A stretch of 64,000 nt of DNA from Thysanoteuthis rhombus (GCA_963457665.1 OY735212.1:57588038-57652037); one strand, 5' to 3'; positions 12,311 through 23,737 are shown, counted from the first letter of the stretch. The notes: generated by a model not told the origin, from the sequence alone. Program-made: numbers and translations.

Positions 12311-13394
12311 TTTTCTTAAAATCAAAATTCCTTGCTCTAATTTTCATACTAATTATCTTTGATTAGCATTCTTTCCTTTATTAATCCAGCATGTTACATT
12401 TTGTAAGATCTTCATCAACATTTACCAACTCCCTTTATATTTTGATGCCATTTTTATCCAATTTAAGGAGTTGAAACATTCCGGAGACAGTGAGTTTATA
12501 GGTATATAGCCCCCCTTGAAAAAAAATCCATGGTTTAAAGATGAACACAAAAGCATGAAGATATCCTAAAATTCGGATTCATTTACCAGTAAAAGCTACC
12601 ACTGAACTGATTACGTGGGTACTATGAAAATACATTGATGCGTACGGATGATAGTTATCTCACCAGAGAACGTATGAGACTTTTTATGTCAGCATTGAAA
12701 AAGGCCATGCTCTTTAAAGATGAACTAAAGAACACACATCAAAGAAACATTTATGTGCTGACAGGTTTCTTTATTCCACTGGTAAAAGCTTCATGCATTA
12801 TCCATTCTGGCTTTGTTGGAGCCTTTGTAGCAGCCACAAATGAATTCCTAGGTTATAATAAACAAGAGGGAGGATCCAAAGCTATCGTTCATTCTTATAT
12901 TCTATCTTATAATTTTGCTTTCTCTCTTGCCAGCTCAGGGTTATCTGTTCAACTTTATGGACAGCTTCCTGTTTCAAGTAATCTTGCTTTTTGATCTCTT
13001 TCTAATAGCCGAGTTGATGAGGTTCTTGTTCACACTTTTGGTGCATGTCTGCGTTTCTAACCATAAAGAAAGACGGAACATATTGGATCATATGAAGACC
13101 CGCGCGTCCTTTTGCAACTATAGAAATCTCTTTTGATACTAAATGACCCTAAAAATAAACCATCAGAAAAACATTTTCTGGCACATTGACATCGATATGG
13201 ATGACGCAACACCAAGAAGCAATCTTATTTAGCGCTGATGATCACCACAAACGTTTTCTCATCATTTTACTGAGTCAATTAAGAACTCTTTGCTGATTGA
13301 AATGGTTTGACGATATTTGCCAAATGAAAAAAGGAAAAATACAGACCCAATCAAAAGAGATTTCATTTGGGCTTGCACTGACATATTTTTCTTT
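12311..13394. other. Unassigned stretch with a 119-codon open frame
   Basis: A plus-strand open frame at 12635-12994 begins MMRTDDSYLTRERMRLFM and includes ALKKAMLFKDELKN. It is longer than most chance frames here, but has no family I recognise and no clear splice sites. It may be part of an old transposon or chance. Confidence 0.2.
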
Positions 13395-13857
13395 TCAGAA
13401 ACCGTCAACCAAAACTGTCGCCAAAATAGTCGACATAAGTTTCTTCAGTTTTTAAGCTGGTCTGTCAGTCTATGTATGTATCATGCATACAGGCAGTACC
13501 AATGAAGCTAGAGAGCTGAAAATTTAATCATTCACCCCTTATTATGTGTTGGAAAAAACATTTTTTTTGTTTCTGAAGATTCCTTCCCCAAACGGGTTTT
13601 TAGCAAGGAAAGGTCCATTTTACAGGGTAAGTTTATCCTAAACTGGTCCCTTAGTTCGTTTCTAACTACGTTCATTCTTGTTTTTTGAGTATTTGGACTT
13701 TTAGTGATCACTGGCCAACAAAAGTGAGAGAAGTAACTCAGTCATTGATCAGCCCATTTAGCAAGTTTTTAAATGATCACCCCCCCACACACAGCATGCT
13801 GCCAAAAGACATTGGTCAAATGGCAGTTTCTAGGGAGTGACCAACCAGACCTATTAT
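13395..13857 (-). repeat. Rep-A, full-length copy
   Basis: Reverse orientation, from cagaaaccgtcaaccaaaac to ggagtgaccaaccagacc. A good reference copy of about 460 bp. Confidence 0.88.
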
Positions 13858-13904
13858 CCAAACATTTCAGAGTTATATTATCCAGTCTTCCTTGAGTTTT
13901 AAAA

Positions 13905-14095
13905 CAAACAAAAACATTTTTAGATGGTGCCAAGTGGTGTACTCATTCAAACTTCAAAGGTTGTAATCTGACTAGGAATGCCTGGAGACACAGACAGATA
14001 GATAGATAGGCAGAGACAATCATTGAGAGGAGCAACTATAACCCCAATTAGCTGGTTGGTCTGCTATTTGTTGGGCTACAGTGATCTGGCATATA
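13905..14095 (+). repeat. Rep-B MITE, 3' part
   Basis: From tttttagatggtgccaagtg to gggctacagtgatctgg. Contains a short GATA expansion. Confidence 0.8.
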
Positions 14096-14445
14096 AAGTC
14101 TTATCTTTATTCATTTGGACACAATAAAAAGTTGGCTGAAAGTGTATATCAGTGTTGCAAATCAATTCAGGAACCAATCGAAATGGTTTTTAATTTGGGG
14201 ACCAGAAAAGAAACTTTTGCTTGAGTGATTACTTTTAATCATTGTTCTTAAAGAATAATCATTCATCTAATTCAAGCTTCAAATTTACATAATTAAATAA
14301 AATTAGCATTAAATGGGTAATTATTAACTAAATAGTTCTAACCTGTGATATCACCTGAATGATTTCTCAAACAATTATGTGGAAGCTTTCACTCACTCTA
14401 ATTGTTACATATGTAGGGACATAGCGGATTCTAAAAGTGTACAAG

Positions 14446-14577
14446 CCTGGTTAGTCACTTAATAGAAAACTGTCATGTAATCAACCTGTTTTGGCAACAT
14501 GTTGTGTTGAGGGGTGATCAAATAAAAAATTTGGGGGGAAAAAAGGTGATCAATGAATAAGTTACTTCTACCTTTTT
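14446..14577 (+). repeat. Rep-A, 5' part
   Basis: Starts gcctggttagtcacttaat and stops at the following RTE insertion. Confidence 0.8.
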
Positions 14578-15098
14578 GAAATCCTCAAAAGAAGAAGAAA
14601 TCAAGCCAAGAATCAATCTAGGATGGCAAGTCTCTGGTGAGTGAGCTTGACTTTCAAAAACAAGAAAATAACATCAGTCCTAGAAAAAAGGGTATACAAC
14701 CAGTGCATCCTCCAGATAGTCACCTGTGGATCTGAAACATGAAACCAAATCATTGACCTTCAAGCTAAAAACCATGCAATATACACAAGAGAGAACCATG
14801 CAAAACATCAAGTGTAGAGATCACAAAACTGCACAGTATATTAGAGGGAAACAGAATCCATTAGGAAACTGAAATGGCCATGGGCTGGTTATGTTGCAAG
14901 GATGATAGACAACCAATGGACATCACATGGATCCCCGAAGATTATATTCAAAACTGTGGCAAGCAGAAAATAAGATGGCATGATGAACTAGACTAATTCA
15001 GAAAGTACTGGCTCCACAATGCCCATTATAGAGAAGTCTGGCAAATCTTGGCAAAGGTCTATATCCAACATCGGATGCTAAAAGTCTGGTGGAGATGA
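14578..15098 (+). mobile_element. RTE lineage 1 LINE, 3' end
   Basis: Starts in the EEEIKPRINLGWQ region just after the YLG motif and runs to the C-terminus. Decayed, with a poor tail (ggagatgaat). Confidence 0.85.
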
Positions 15099-15211
15099 AT
15101 AGAGCTAATTCATTTAATCCAAGAACTCACAGATGTTAATAGTTTAAGAGACACAGAATTTAAGCAAAATAAATTTCCTTCTATAAAAGTTCAAGGATGG
15201 ATCTGATAAGT

Positions 15212-15626
15212 CACAAAATAGAAGCTGTCATGTGATCAACATCTTCTAGTAGCATGCTGTGTTGGTGGTGATCAATTAAAAAATTGGCAGAATGGGTAAT
15301 CAATGGATAAGTTACTCCTCTCATCCTTAGTTTCAAGCAGTGATCACTAGAAAGTCTGAATTTTCAAAAAAAAAGGCGTCACTAAGTAGGGCCGAATTTA
15401 GGATAAACTTACATTGCAAACTGACCAACTAAAAACCTATACAGGTGGAAAATTCTAGGAAATCAAAAAATGTTTTTATTTGCATAATGATAATGAGTAA
15501 ATGCTGAAAATTTCAGCCCTCTAGCTCCATCGGTGCAGCCTGTACGCACGATACATATATATCAGCAAGTCAGACTAACTTAAAAGTCGAGAGAAACCTA
15601 TATTGACTATTTTGGTTGACATCTGA
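15212..15626 (+). repeat. Rep-A copy
   Basis: From gatctgataagtcac to ttggttgacatctga. Confidence 0.82.
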
Positions 15627-15784
15627 TATCATGTATGAGCATTAAAAAATAGATTTTGAGAATTAAATTTGTTCCATTAGATAAACTACATAAATTTCTT
15701 GCTTGTCTTTCTTTTGAAATTTTATTATCAGAATTAGAAATCCTGACATAATCCTCATGTAAAAAAGAAAAAAGAAATTAATTT

Positions 15785-16165
15785 GTTTTTGCTATTAATG
15801 CATTATCATCAAAGTATCTCAAATTACTCTAATATTCTCCATCTAAGTTTAATACCATATTTTCTTAGCCTGTTTTCTGTAAAGTGCTTTCAAGGCTTAC
15901 TGTAAAGAGTTTTGGTGATATTACATCTCCTGGTCTCACTTCTTTCAGGGTGAATTATATCGTACAAGTAACTAAGCAATAAAAATGGATACGGACAGGG
16001 CACAAAGCAAAAAAAACACAGTAGGAAAAGACCAGACACAAGATAGAGAGACGAAATAGAAAAGTTTACCCGTAAGACGGTAGAGATTAATGGATCACGT
16101 TCATCATAAAAAGTGATGGGAAAGGCCTTTGTCCAGCAGGGCTGCTGCTGCTGCTGCTGCTAATG
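15785..16165. mobile_element. RTE lineage 2 LINE, 5'-inverted (twin-primed)
   Basis: 15785-15955 reads on the minus strand as reverse transcriptase: VRPGDVISPKLFTVSLES and further on SNLRYFDDNALIA, around the FADD motif. 15958-16165 reads on the plus strand as the C-terminus, ending gggaaaggcctttgtccagc and a (CTG)n tail (16140-16162). An inverted upstream piece in front of a normal 3' end is the mark of twin priming. It ends about 25 bp from the splice donor at 16188. Confidence 0.7.
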
Positions 16166-16188
16166 AAGATATATAAGCGGATACTCAC

Positions 16189-16278
16189 CTCCTCAATAAT
16201 AAATCCAAGCTCTTTTAGCCGAGTATCATCCCAATCAATGGAGTGGAATAAGTTATTCACTCTTTCAATGACAGCAAT
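16189..16278 (-). CDS. ADAM17: ADAM17-like protease, catalytic-domain exon (helix 1)
   Basis: This internal exon of exactly 30 codons in phase 0 lies between an acceptor ending atctcttgcag and the donor GAG|GTGAGT. It reads IAVIERVNNLFHSIDWDD and then TRLKELGFIIEE. Joined after the previous exon it makes NYM-IAVIERVNNLF, matching human ADAM17 NYLIELIDRVDDIY, followed by a conserved Trp-Asp and a Gly-x-x-Ile-Glu pattern. In ADAM17 this is the first helix and second strand of the catalytic domain. The zinc motif HExxHxxGxxH would lie in later exons and was not found in 1-16188, so the gene continues below this window. An intron of about 33.5 kb separates this exon from the previous one. A LINE fragment ends about 25 bases beyond its donor site. 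Confidence 0.87.
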
Positions 16279-18084
16279 CTGCAAGAGATGAATAAATTTT
16301 TTTTTTCTTTATTGAACATTAGAAAAAAATTTAGTCTGGCTCAAGACAAGATCTATGGAACAATTGGTGAAAAGATCTAGATGACTTTCACGTCAGCCTG
16401 TAAAATTTTTTTTCGAAGTTATTCAACCAGCGGTCGAGTTTAAGGGCAAGTTTACCCACCCAAAAATAATTTGTTTCAACCAATCAAAAAATATCAAGAT
16501 GTTAGAGAAATTATCTAAAATATCCTTCATATCATTAAGCCTTCATTCACTGCATGCTATAAAAAATAACATTAAAATATCTAATCAAGTAATAATGATA
16601 TTAGATTCATTATATGTATGATGAATTTTCAATTGAGATACAGTTTTGCTATCTGGAATATTATTTTAGAAATATTCGAGTCTTCGAAAAATATCCAAAC
16701 TTATCCAATATTTAATTATTTCTATAAACGATTCTTTATATCAAAACATGATATAAAACTCTGTTGTACTGACTGCTTAAGGTATACAGGGGTTTTAGAC
16801 AGTAGGTATTTGCAAATACAAGTGGGAAAACGGGAAAATCAATGATTTAACCACAATGAATAAACAGTCAAAATAAGAAAATTCCCTGATGAAAAGACAG
16901 ACTTTCCAGGAATATTCTTACGTAATTATTCTAATATATGTTTTATTCCTATATATCTATTTTTTCACTGTAAAACAGAGAAATAAATGAGACTACTTTG
17001 AAGGGCACTGAAGTTCAGCTTGCCCAGGGCACCAGGAATCCTAGAGCCAGCCCTAAAGGTAGATGCAAGTAGACAGATATTGGCACCATAAACAAACTTG
17101 TAACTACTCCCAGCACCAAGTTCCTATTACAGAAAGCTATTACAATATATGATATACGCCAGACACTTTAAGAGGCTAAGAAATGAGAATAGATGACAAA
17201 GGTCATAAATTCAAAAAATGGATAAAAATTATTGAAAATGAAAGCCATGAATTTTCAATGACCAAGAAGAAGTTGTCAAAGTTTATCCACAATTTTATGT
17301 TCTCAGGCTAAACAATAATAATAATATTCCATCACTTCCAGTGACTCCTTGCATGAATGAACATTTATTTTAGTTTTGTTATACAGTCCAGCCGAACTTA
17401 TATCCAGTGGTCATATGTCTCCATGTGTGTACAGGTATGTTAAACATGATTTGATTCCACAACTTTATATGCTCCCTTCATGGAAGTCTAAAAACCTAAT
17501 TAAACTTTTTTTTGGCAACTTACTCCCGTGACAAAGTATTTTTTAATCATAAGAAAACAGCTTGTATCCTAGAGAAAAGATTCTAGCTACTGATAGAGGA
17601 TGTATTATTAGATGCATTAAAAATGTTGATTATCAGTAAATCTTTGAGCGCAGTAATGTCAGCAACAACCAGTATCTACATTGATAAGGTTGACATTAAC
17701 ATTCAATACGTATTCAGGCAGAAAAGAATTCCTTCAAGATAGATTATCTTCATATGCTGAAAAACAAAGGAAATCTCCAGACAACATATAAGATAATCTT
17801 TGCAAATAAAGTAGATCCTTGCAAGACATTGAGAAAATCTAAATCCTATGTAAGCTTTTCAGGTGGAGGATTTGAGTCATTCAAAATGGCTGCTCCTAAA
17901 GATATTTACTGCTCATCAGTTTTATCTGTAGTGTTAGACATCTCTGGTTTCATGACACCTTCTGTTTTGACTAAATCTTATGCTCAAGACTAAAGGGTTG
18001 AAATGACTTGTACAGCAAGGTCACTAACCTCAGTTGAAAAGAGTAGATCCACTACAACTATCTATGACAATGAATCTCCATGAA
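16279..18084. other. No recognisable feature
   Basis: Intron sequence. A 79-codon plus-strand frame at 17754-17993 has no recognised motif. Confidence 0.45.
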
Positions 18085-18620
18085 ATCTCCATGAAATCCT
18101 CAAAAGAAGAAATCAAACCAAGAATCAGTCAAGGTTGACAAATTTTTGGTAAACCAAGCCTAACCTTCAAAGACAAAAAAATCCCATTAATCCTAAAAAA
18201 AGAAGGGTATACAAACAATGCATTCTCAAGATAGTCACCTATGGAGCTGAAACATGGAGCCTAACCAAGAAACCAACACTCGAACTGAAAACTATGCTCA
18301 ACATCGCCTGGAAGGATCAAAATACAGTGCAAGGGGAAAAACCAGGAATCAGAGATATTATAGATTCCAATAGGAAACTCAAATGGCGATGAGCTGTTCA
18401 TATAGTAAGAATGACAGACAACTGATGGTAATCATAACTCACAATGTGGATCACAAGAGATCATATGTGAAACTGTGGCAGGCAGGAAATGAGGTGGCAT
18501 GACAAACTAGACAAATTCAGGAAGTACTGGCTCCATGACTTCAAACATAGAATGATCTGGCAAATCTTGGGGAAGGTCTATGACCAACGATGAATGCTAA
18601 GAGGCCGATAAGGATGATTG
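18085..18620 (+). mobile_element. RTE lineage 1 LINE, 3' end
   Basis: From EEIKPRISQG through VTYGAETWSLTK to the end, finishing in ccgataaggatgattg. Decayed, with a deletion in the middle. Confidence 0.85.
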
Positions 18621-19757
18621 CTTTGGCCAAATCTTATTTCTGAAATTGAAGAGTCAAGATAACTTGTGTTGCTAGATCACTTACATCCATTGCCAATGAT
18701 TTTTTTTAGATCTCAGTGAATAACAGCATTTAGACATCAAAGAAAACCCTTCTATGACATTTCATTTTGCCATTGTTTAAGTTATTATGGATATTTCTAA
18801 ATTCTTATTGTGGGGTTCTTAACCTGTAATCTAACTCAGTGTCCAATTTTTTGTATAGTTTTATGACTTAGTTATATTCTGGCAGTTTCATATTTATGGA
18901 TAAATTTCACAAACCTATAATTTTGAAACACACTTACACTTTAATTCCTTAATTTTTTTCATGAGAACAAAGAAAAACTAGAGAAAGAAGGGAAGAAAAG
19001 AAATTGAAGTGTAATGTGTTTCAAAATTATGGTTTTGTGCAATTCATTCATAAATATGAAACTACCAAAATACAAATTAGCATACAACATACAGGATCTC
19101 ATTAAATCATTGGGTGAAGATATCAGTGACTGAAAACAAGATTTATTACCGTTAACTTTGGCTTTCGGAATTTTGCAAGGAATTTTTCCAAGTTCTTCTT
19201 CTGCAGCAGCTAAGATATCTTTCAGGATTATTTCAGTGTCAGTATCTTCCTCAAAAAAGTTGATCTCATGCTCAGTCTTGAGGTTAGAATCTGAACACTT
19301 TTTTTCTTTTCACAGTACTTTGGAATCCAGTAAAATTACTTAGTAGATTGCCATTCTTTTGCTTTTGTAGGGTGTGCTTATTTGTTTTTATTAGTGATGG
19401 TGACATACAAGTGGAGACTATTTGAGACACCAACAGAGGGGGTGAAACCAAGATGTATACCAACAAATTTTTTGTGTAGTTTATTGGTAATTTTTTTTTT
19501 CTAATGGAACATCTGTGCAGTGTCTACACAATATCTCTGAAAGTATTCAACAAATTACAATGAAATTTTGTGGGAAAGTAGAAAATGGGGTACAGAAGAG
19601 TTGGTTAAATTTGCTGGGGTAGATTCAGATATTTTTCTGTTTTCTTTTCATACTTATGGGTTTACCTGTATGAATGTCCAAGCAATATCTCCAAAAGACT
19701 TATAGGTTTATGCCACCGCATTTGATAATATGGGAGAATCATGATGAATAATTAATA
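18621..19757. other. No recognisable feature
   Basis: AT-rich intron sequence. Confidence 0.5.
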
Positions 19758-20106
19758 TTCATCATCATCTGTCTTTTAACATCCGTCGTTGGACAGAGAC
19801 CTTTCCCAGGATCTGCCACATTTCTGCAGAGCCAGTATTGTCTAAATTTGTGTAGTTCATCTCTCCATCTTGTATTTTGTTTTGCATGTGGTCTATGGGG
19901 ATCCATGTTGTGAGTTGTGTTGTCCATCAGTTGTCTTTTATTCTCACAACATGACCAGCCCATTGCCATTTGAGTTTTCTAATGGATTCTTTGATGTCTC
20001 GAATCCCTGTTTTCTTTCTGATATATTGTGCTGTCTTGTGATCTCTCCATGTAAGGTTGAGCATGATTCTGTCATGCGCGCGCTGCACGCTTCTCATTTT
20101 GCAGGT
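19758..20106 (-). mobile_element. RTE lineage 1 LINE, 3' end
   Basis: The minus strand reads KMRSVQRAHDRIMLNLTWRD and on through KKTGIRDIKESIRKLKWQ, WAGHVVRIKDN. A short atcatcatc tail is at the low coordinate. Fairly young. Confidence 0.9.
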
Positions 20107-20507
20107 TTGTAGTACAACCCCCCCCCCCACAAACCCCAAAAATTCAAGACATACTTGGAAGAGAACAAGTTCAGGAAGGAGGGAGGGTTGACATCAACCA
20201 TAGGCCTGCCATTGAGGGGTTTTGTCACTAATTTTATTTCAGAATCAATTTTGCAGAAGAAATTAATAAGTATTGCCAAAACTGCCAGGGAGTTTTCCCA
20301 AGGTCAGGTAGAGAGCTGATGAGTTGTTTCTTGACATGAACAGTTGCCAATATTTATTCACCATTCTGTCTGTGTTTGACCAAAATGCTGTCTTTTTCTG
20401 GTTGGGGGCCACAGTAGGAAGGTGACCCTGTAAGAAATTTTGCCATAAATCATGACAAGCATTCCAAGGAAAAATATGTATCGTCACCACCCTATATATC
20501 TAACGTT
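20107..20507. other. No recognisable feature
   Basis: Contains a C tract at 20118-20128; nothing else identified. Confidence 0.5.
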
Positions 20508-20886
20508 AGGGGTGATCAATTGAAAAGTTGGAAAAAGGGTTAATCAAAAAATAAGTTACTCTTTTTTGGGCTATCTGGATTTAAGAAAAAAAAAAAAAAG
20601 ACAGGAAGGTACAAACTAGTGACCAATTTAGCATGAGCTTGTATTGTATCTTGAACCTTCACTAAAAATATTTTGGGGTAATTTTTTTTTTAAATCATTG
20701 AGGGGAGTGAGTGTGCAAAATCTTCAGTTTCTACTATCAACAGTAAGGACTGGGCAAACTCAGGATGGATATGTTGATAGATATATATGTATTTATATCT
20801 ATCTATATATAGAGAGAGAGAGCACATGATACGTAAACCCAGCAACATTGTTTAAACTAGTCTGATGTGGGTAGCAGTGGTTAATA
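20508..20886 (+). repeat. Rep-A' copy
   Basis: The 5' part matches Rep-A (gtgatcaattgaaaagttgg..., accaatttagcatgagctt). The 3' part matches instead the A' segment seen at 1-237. Ends ggttaatatta. Confidence 0.75.
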
Positions 20887-21768
20887 TTAGAAACCATCAA
20901 CCAAAATAGTCATCAAAACAAGTGGGTCTATCTGGCTATTTGTGTATGTATCATGCGCACAAGCTGCACAAATGGAGCTAGGGGGATGAAAATTTAAACT
21001 TTACTATTCATTATATCTGCAAGGTTATGAACATTCTCAGTAAAAAGGACGATGTTGTCAGCAAATCTGAGGTTGCGTAGGTAATCGACGTCAATTTTTA
21101 TTCTTTTTTTTTCCCAGTCCAAGTGTGGAAAAGAAGAGTATACAATCAATGCATCCTCTCAATAGTTACCTATGGAGCTGAAACGTGGATCCTAACCAAA
21201 TGACTGACCTTCGAACCGAAAACCATGCAATATACATAGGAAGAAATCTTGCTCAACATAGAGAGACCACAAGGCAGCACCAAGTATTGGAGGAGAAACA
21301 AGAGTCTGAAATATCATAGATTTCATAAGAAAAATTAACATGGATCCCCAGGGATCACATGCGGAACCCAGGGCTGGTAAAATATGGGACTGCATGATGA
21401 ACTAGATAAGTTCAGAAAGTACTTGCTCCACAATAGAGAGGTCTAGCAAATCTTAAGGAAGGTTTATGTCCAACAACGGACGCTCAAAGGCAGCTGATGA
21501 TGATGATGATGTCTAAAAGCAATTTTCTTTGGTTTCTTGAAAATCCCTCCCTCCCAAAAGATTTTCATTGGGGGTTCAGTGAGCAATGTTTATGCTAAAT
21601 TTGTGCCCATTTGTTTTCTTTTTTATTTACACTTTTTTGTGTTTACTGCCCAGCAAAAGATAAGAAATAACTTATACATTATATACCCTACCTTCAAATG
21701 TTTTAATTAATCACCCCTACATGGTGTGCTGCCAAAAGATGTTGGTCTTGACAGAGTTTCTATATTAA
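20882..21768 (-). repeat. Rep-A copy split by a LINE
   Basis: The 3' part is 20882-21003 (ttagaaaccatcaaccaaaa) and the 5' part 21512-21768 (ending ccaaaagatgttggtcttga and tttctata). It meets the A' copy tail-to-tail, and an RTE sits inside it. Confidence 0.82.
21004..21511. mobile_element. RTE lineage 1 LINE, 5'-inverted (twin-primed)
   Basis: 21004-21115 reads on the minus strand NLDWEKKRIKIDVDYLRNL and then RFADNIVLFTENVHN (RT core). About 21130-21511 reads on the plus strand from the VYNQCIL region to a tgatgatgatgatgatg tail. The roughly 100 residues between the two are missing, as expected of a twin-primed insertion with a deletion at the junction. Confidence 0.82.
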
Positions 21769-22261
21769 ATGCATCTCAATTCGAAATATTTCCAAGAAGC
21801 AATCCTTCATCAGGACTCCTGCTCAGTCCAATATGACTTTTTTTTCATCTTCACTCATACTTAGGGATGCACACACAAGTACTTCAAGGAACAACATTTA
21901 TTTCTAATTTTCACCAAGATATTTGGGATATAGCTGAAAAGTTTTGGATATCTAAACATCCTTGGCAGCATAAATATATAATTGTGGTTTCATCAGAAGT
22001 AGGCAGCAGGTATAATGACTTGGACCCTTACCTTATAAAAATTGAGTTCTACCAGTCACTTCTCAAATCTACTCAAACTGTTATCTACCTATTATCAAAC
22101 ATGTTTACGATTCTTTCGACAACTTTTTGTTTACAGCCCCAGAGATATTTGGCCACTCCTTTTGTTGAATTCTATTTATAACTGTCAGGACCCAAACCAT
22201 CACAACATTTTGTTTGGACACGAGTCAGGGACATAACTATTTTTAAACAGCTCTTCTCCAT
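21769..22261. other. No recognisable feature
   Basis: A 104-codon plus-strand frame (21867-22181) lacks any motif and is judged chance. Confidence 0.4.
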
Positions 22262-22442
22262 TATCATTGAGTGTTGATCACTTAAAGCCTGAATTATCAA
22301 AAAACAAGTCTGAATGCTGCCACACATAAATGAAGAGATCAATTTAGTATAAACTCACATTGCAAATTGAACCCCCTCCCACGCTGGAAACTGATTCTAA
22401 GGGAGAATTTTCAACAGAAAAAAATCTTTTTTTTTAATAGAA
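22262..22442 (+). repeat. Rep-A, middle part
   Basis: Contains gatcaatttagtataaac and ttgaaccccctcccac, and stops at the RTE cluster. Confidence 0.72.
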
Positions 22443-23310
22443 ATCATCATCAGCTTTTTAGTGTCATATCATCATCATCATCATCATCATCAGTCTTTTA
22501 GCGTCCGTCGTTGGACATAGACCTTCCCCAGCATTTGCCACACTTCCCTATCATGGGCATGACGGAGCCAGTACTTCCTGAACTTGTCTAGCTCGTCCCT
22601 CCATCTAACGTTTTGCCGGCCTCGGTTGCGCATGTGGTCTCGGGGAATCCATGTTGTGAGTCGTGATGTCCATCGATTGTCAGCCATTCTTGCAACATAG
22701 CCAGCCCGTCGCCATTTGAGATCTTTTATGGATTCTATGATGTCTCTAACCCATGTCTTTTCCCGGATGTACCGTGCTGCTTTGTGGTCTCTCCATGTGA
22801 GGCCCAGCATTATTCTTTCATGTGCACGTTGCATGGTTCTCAGCTTACGAGTCTGTCTCTTGGTTAAGTTCCATGTTAGTGTCATATATCTTCCCCAAAA
22901 TTTGCTACACCTCTCTATCATGGGTATCGCAAAGATGAACTTTTTGTCGGCTAGGGTTTTCCCTGCGATCTCTTGGGATCAATATTGTTAGTTGAGATGT
23001 TCAGCAGTTGTCTGCCATTCTAATAACATGACCAGCCCCATTGGATTCTCTGACATCTCTTCTTTGCTTTTCATCTAATATATCAGGCTATCTTGTGTTC
23101 ACTCCAAGTTATTTTCGCATAATTCTCTCCTGAGGATGTTCAGCTCCATAGGTGACTATCAGGGGGATGCATTGGTTGTAGAAACTTTTTTTAGCAGTAG
23201 CAGGATTTTCTTACACTTGAAAGTTGACCTTACCCTACCAAAAGCTTGTCAACCTTGGAAAATGACTGCACTCTTGATACTTCAGGTTCCTTCAAGAGCA
23301 TTTTTTTTTA
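22443..23310 (-). mobile_element. RTE lineage 1 LINE, host of a nested LINE
   Basis: Its 3' tail and last bases are at 22443-22469 and the rest at 22876-23310, on the minus strand. The two parts are separated by the younger copy at 22470-22875. Decayed. Confidence 0.82.
22470..22875 (-). mobile_element. RTE lineage 1 LINE, young nested copy with target duplication
   Basis: 406 bp, 5' truncated, with an (ATC)n tail at the low end. The minus strand stays open through HGT-like start NLTKRQTRKLRTMQRAHERI, MLGLTWRDHKAARYIREKTW and on to YVQRRTLKD. The 12-bp sequence TTAGTGTCATAT flanks it at 22458-22469 and 22876-22887, a target-site duplication inside the older RTE. Confidence 0.92.
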
Positions 23311-23324
23311 AATGTTTTTTTTTT

Positions 23325-23737
23325 TAAATCATAATTAGTCTTTTATAGTCCATTGTTGGACAAAGACTAACCCCAAGATTTGCCACACCTCCCTATTGCA
23401 GGTGTCACGGAGCCAATATTTTATGTTCCTTTCGCCATTTTTTTTATTCTGCCTGCCTCAGTTCTGTATTTGATCTCTGGGGATCCATGTTGTGATTCAT
23501 GATGTTCATCAGTTGTCTGCCATACTTGCAACATGACCAGCCCATTACGATTTAAGTTTCTTAATGGATTATATGATTTTGCAGACTCCTGTTTTTACCC
23601 TAATGTACAGTACCGCTTGTCTGTCTCTTCATGTGAAGTTGAGCATAATTTTCTCATGATCAAGTTCAGGAACCTAGACAGGGGAAACAAAGGAATCAGA
23701 ATAGATGGCAAATACCTAAGTGACCCTAAGAGAAATT
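23325..23737. mobile_element. RTE lineage 1 LINE, 5'-inverted (twin-primed)
   Basis: 23325-23660 is a minus-strand 3' end (agtcttttatagtccattgt onward). 23664-23737 reads on the plus strand FRNLDRGNKGIRIDGKYLSD, the segment just before the FADD motif of RT. For a minus-strand insertion this is the twin-priming layout. Confidence 0.8.

Noticed and set aside
12635-12994. A 119-codon plus-strand frame as a gene
   Set aside because: No recognisable domain, promoter or splice sites; kept only as an unassigned stretch.
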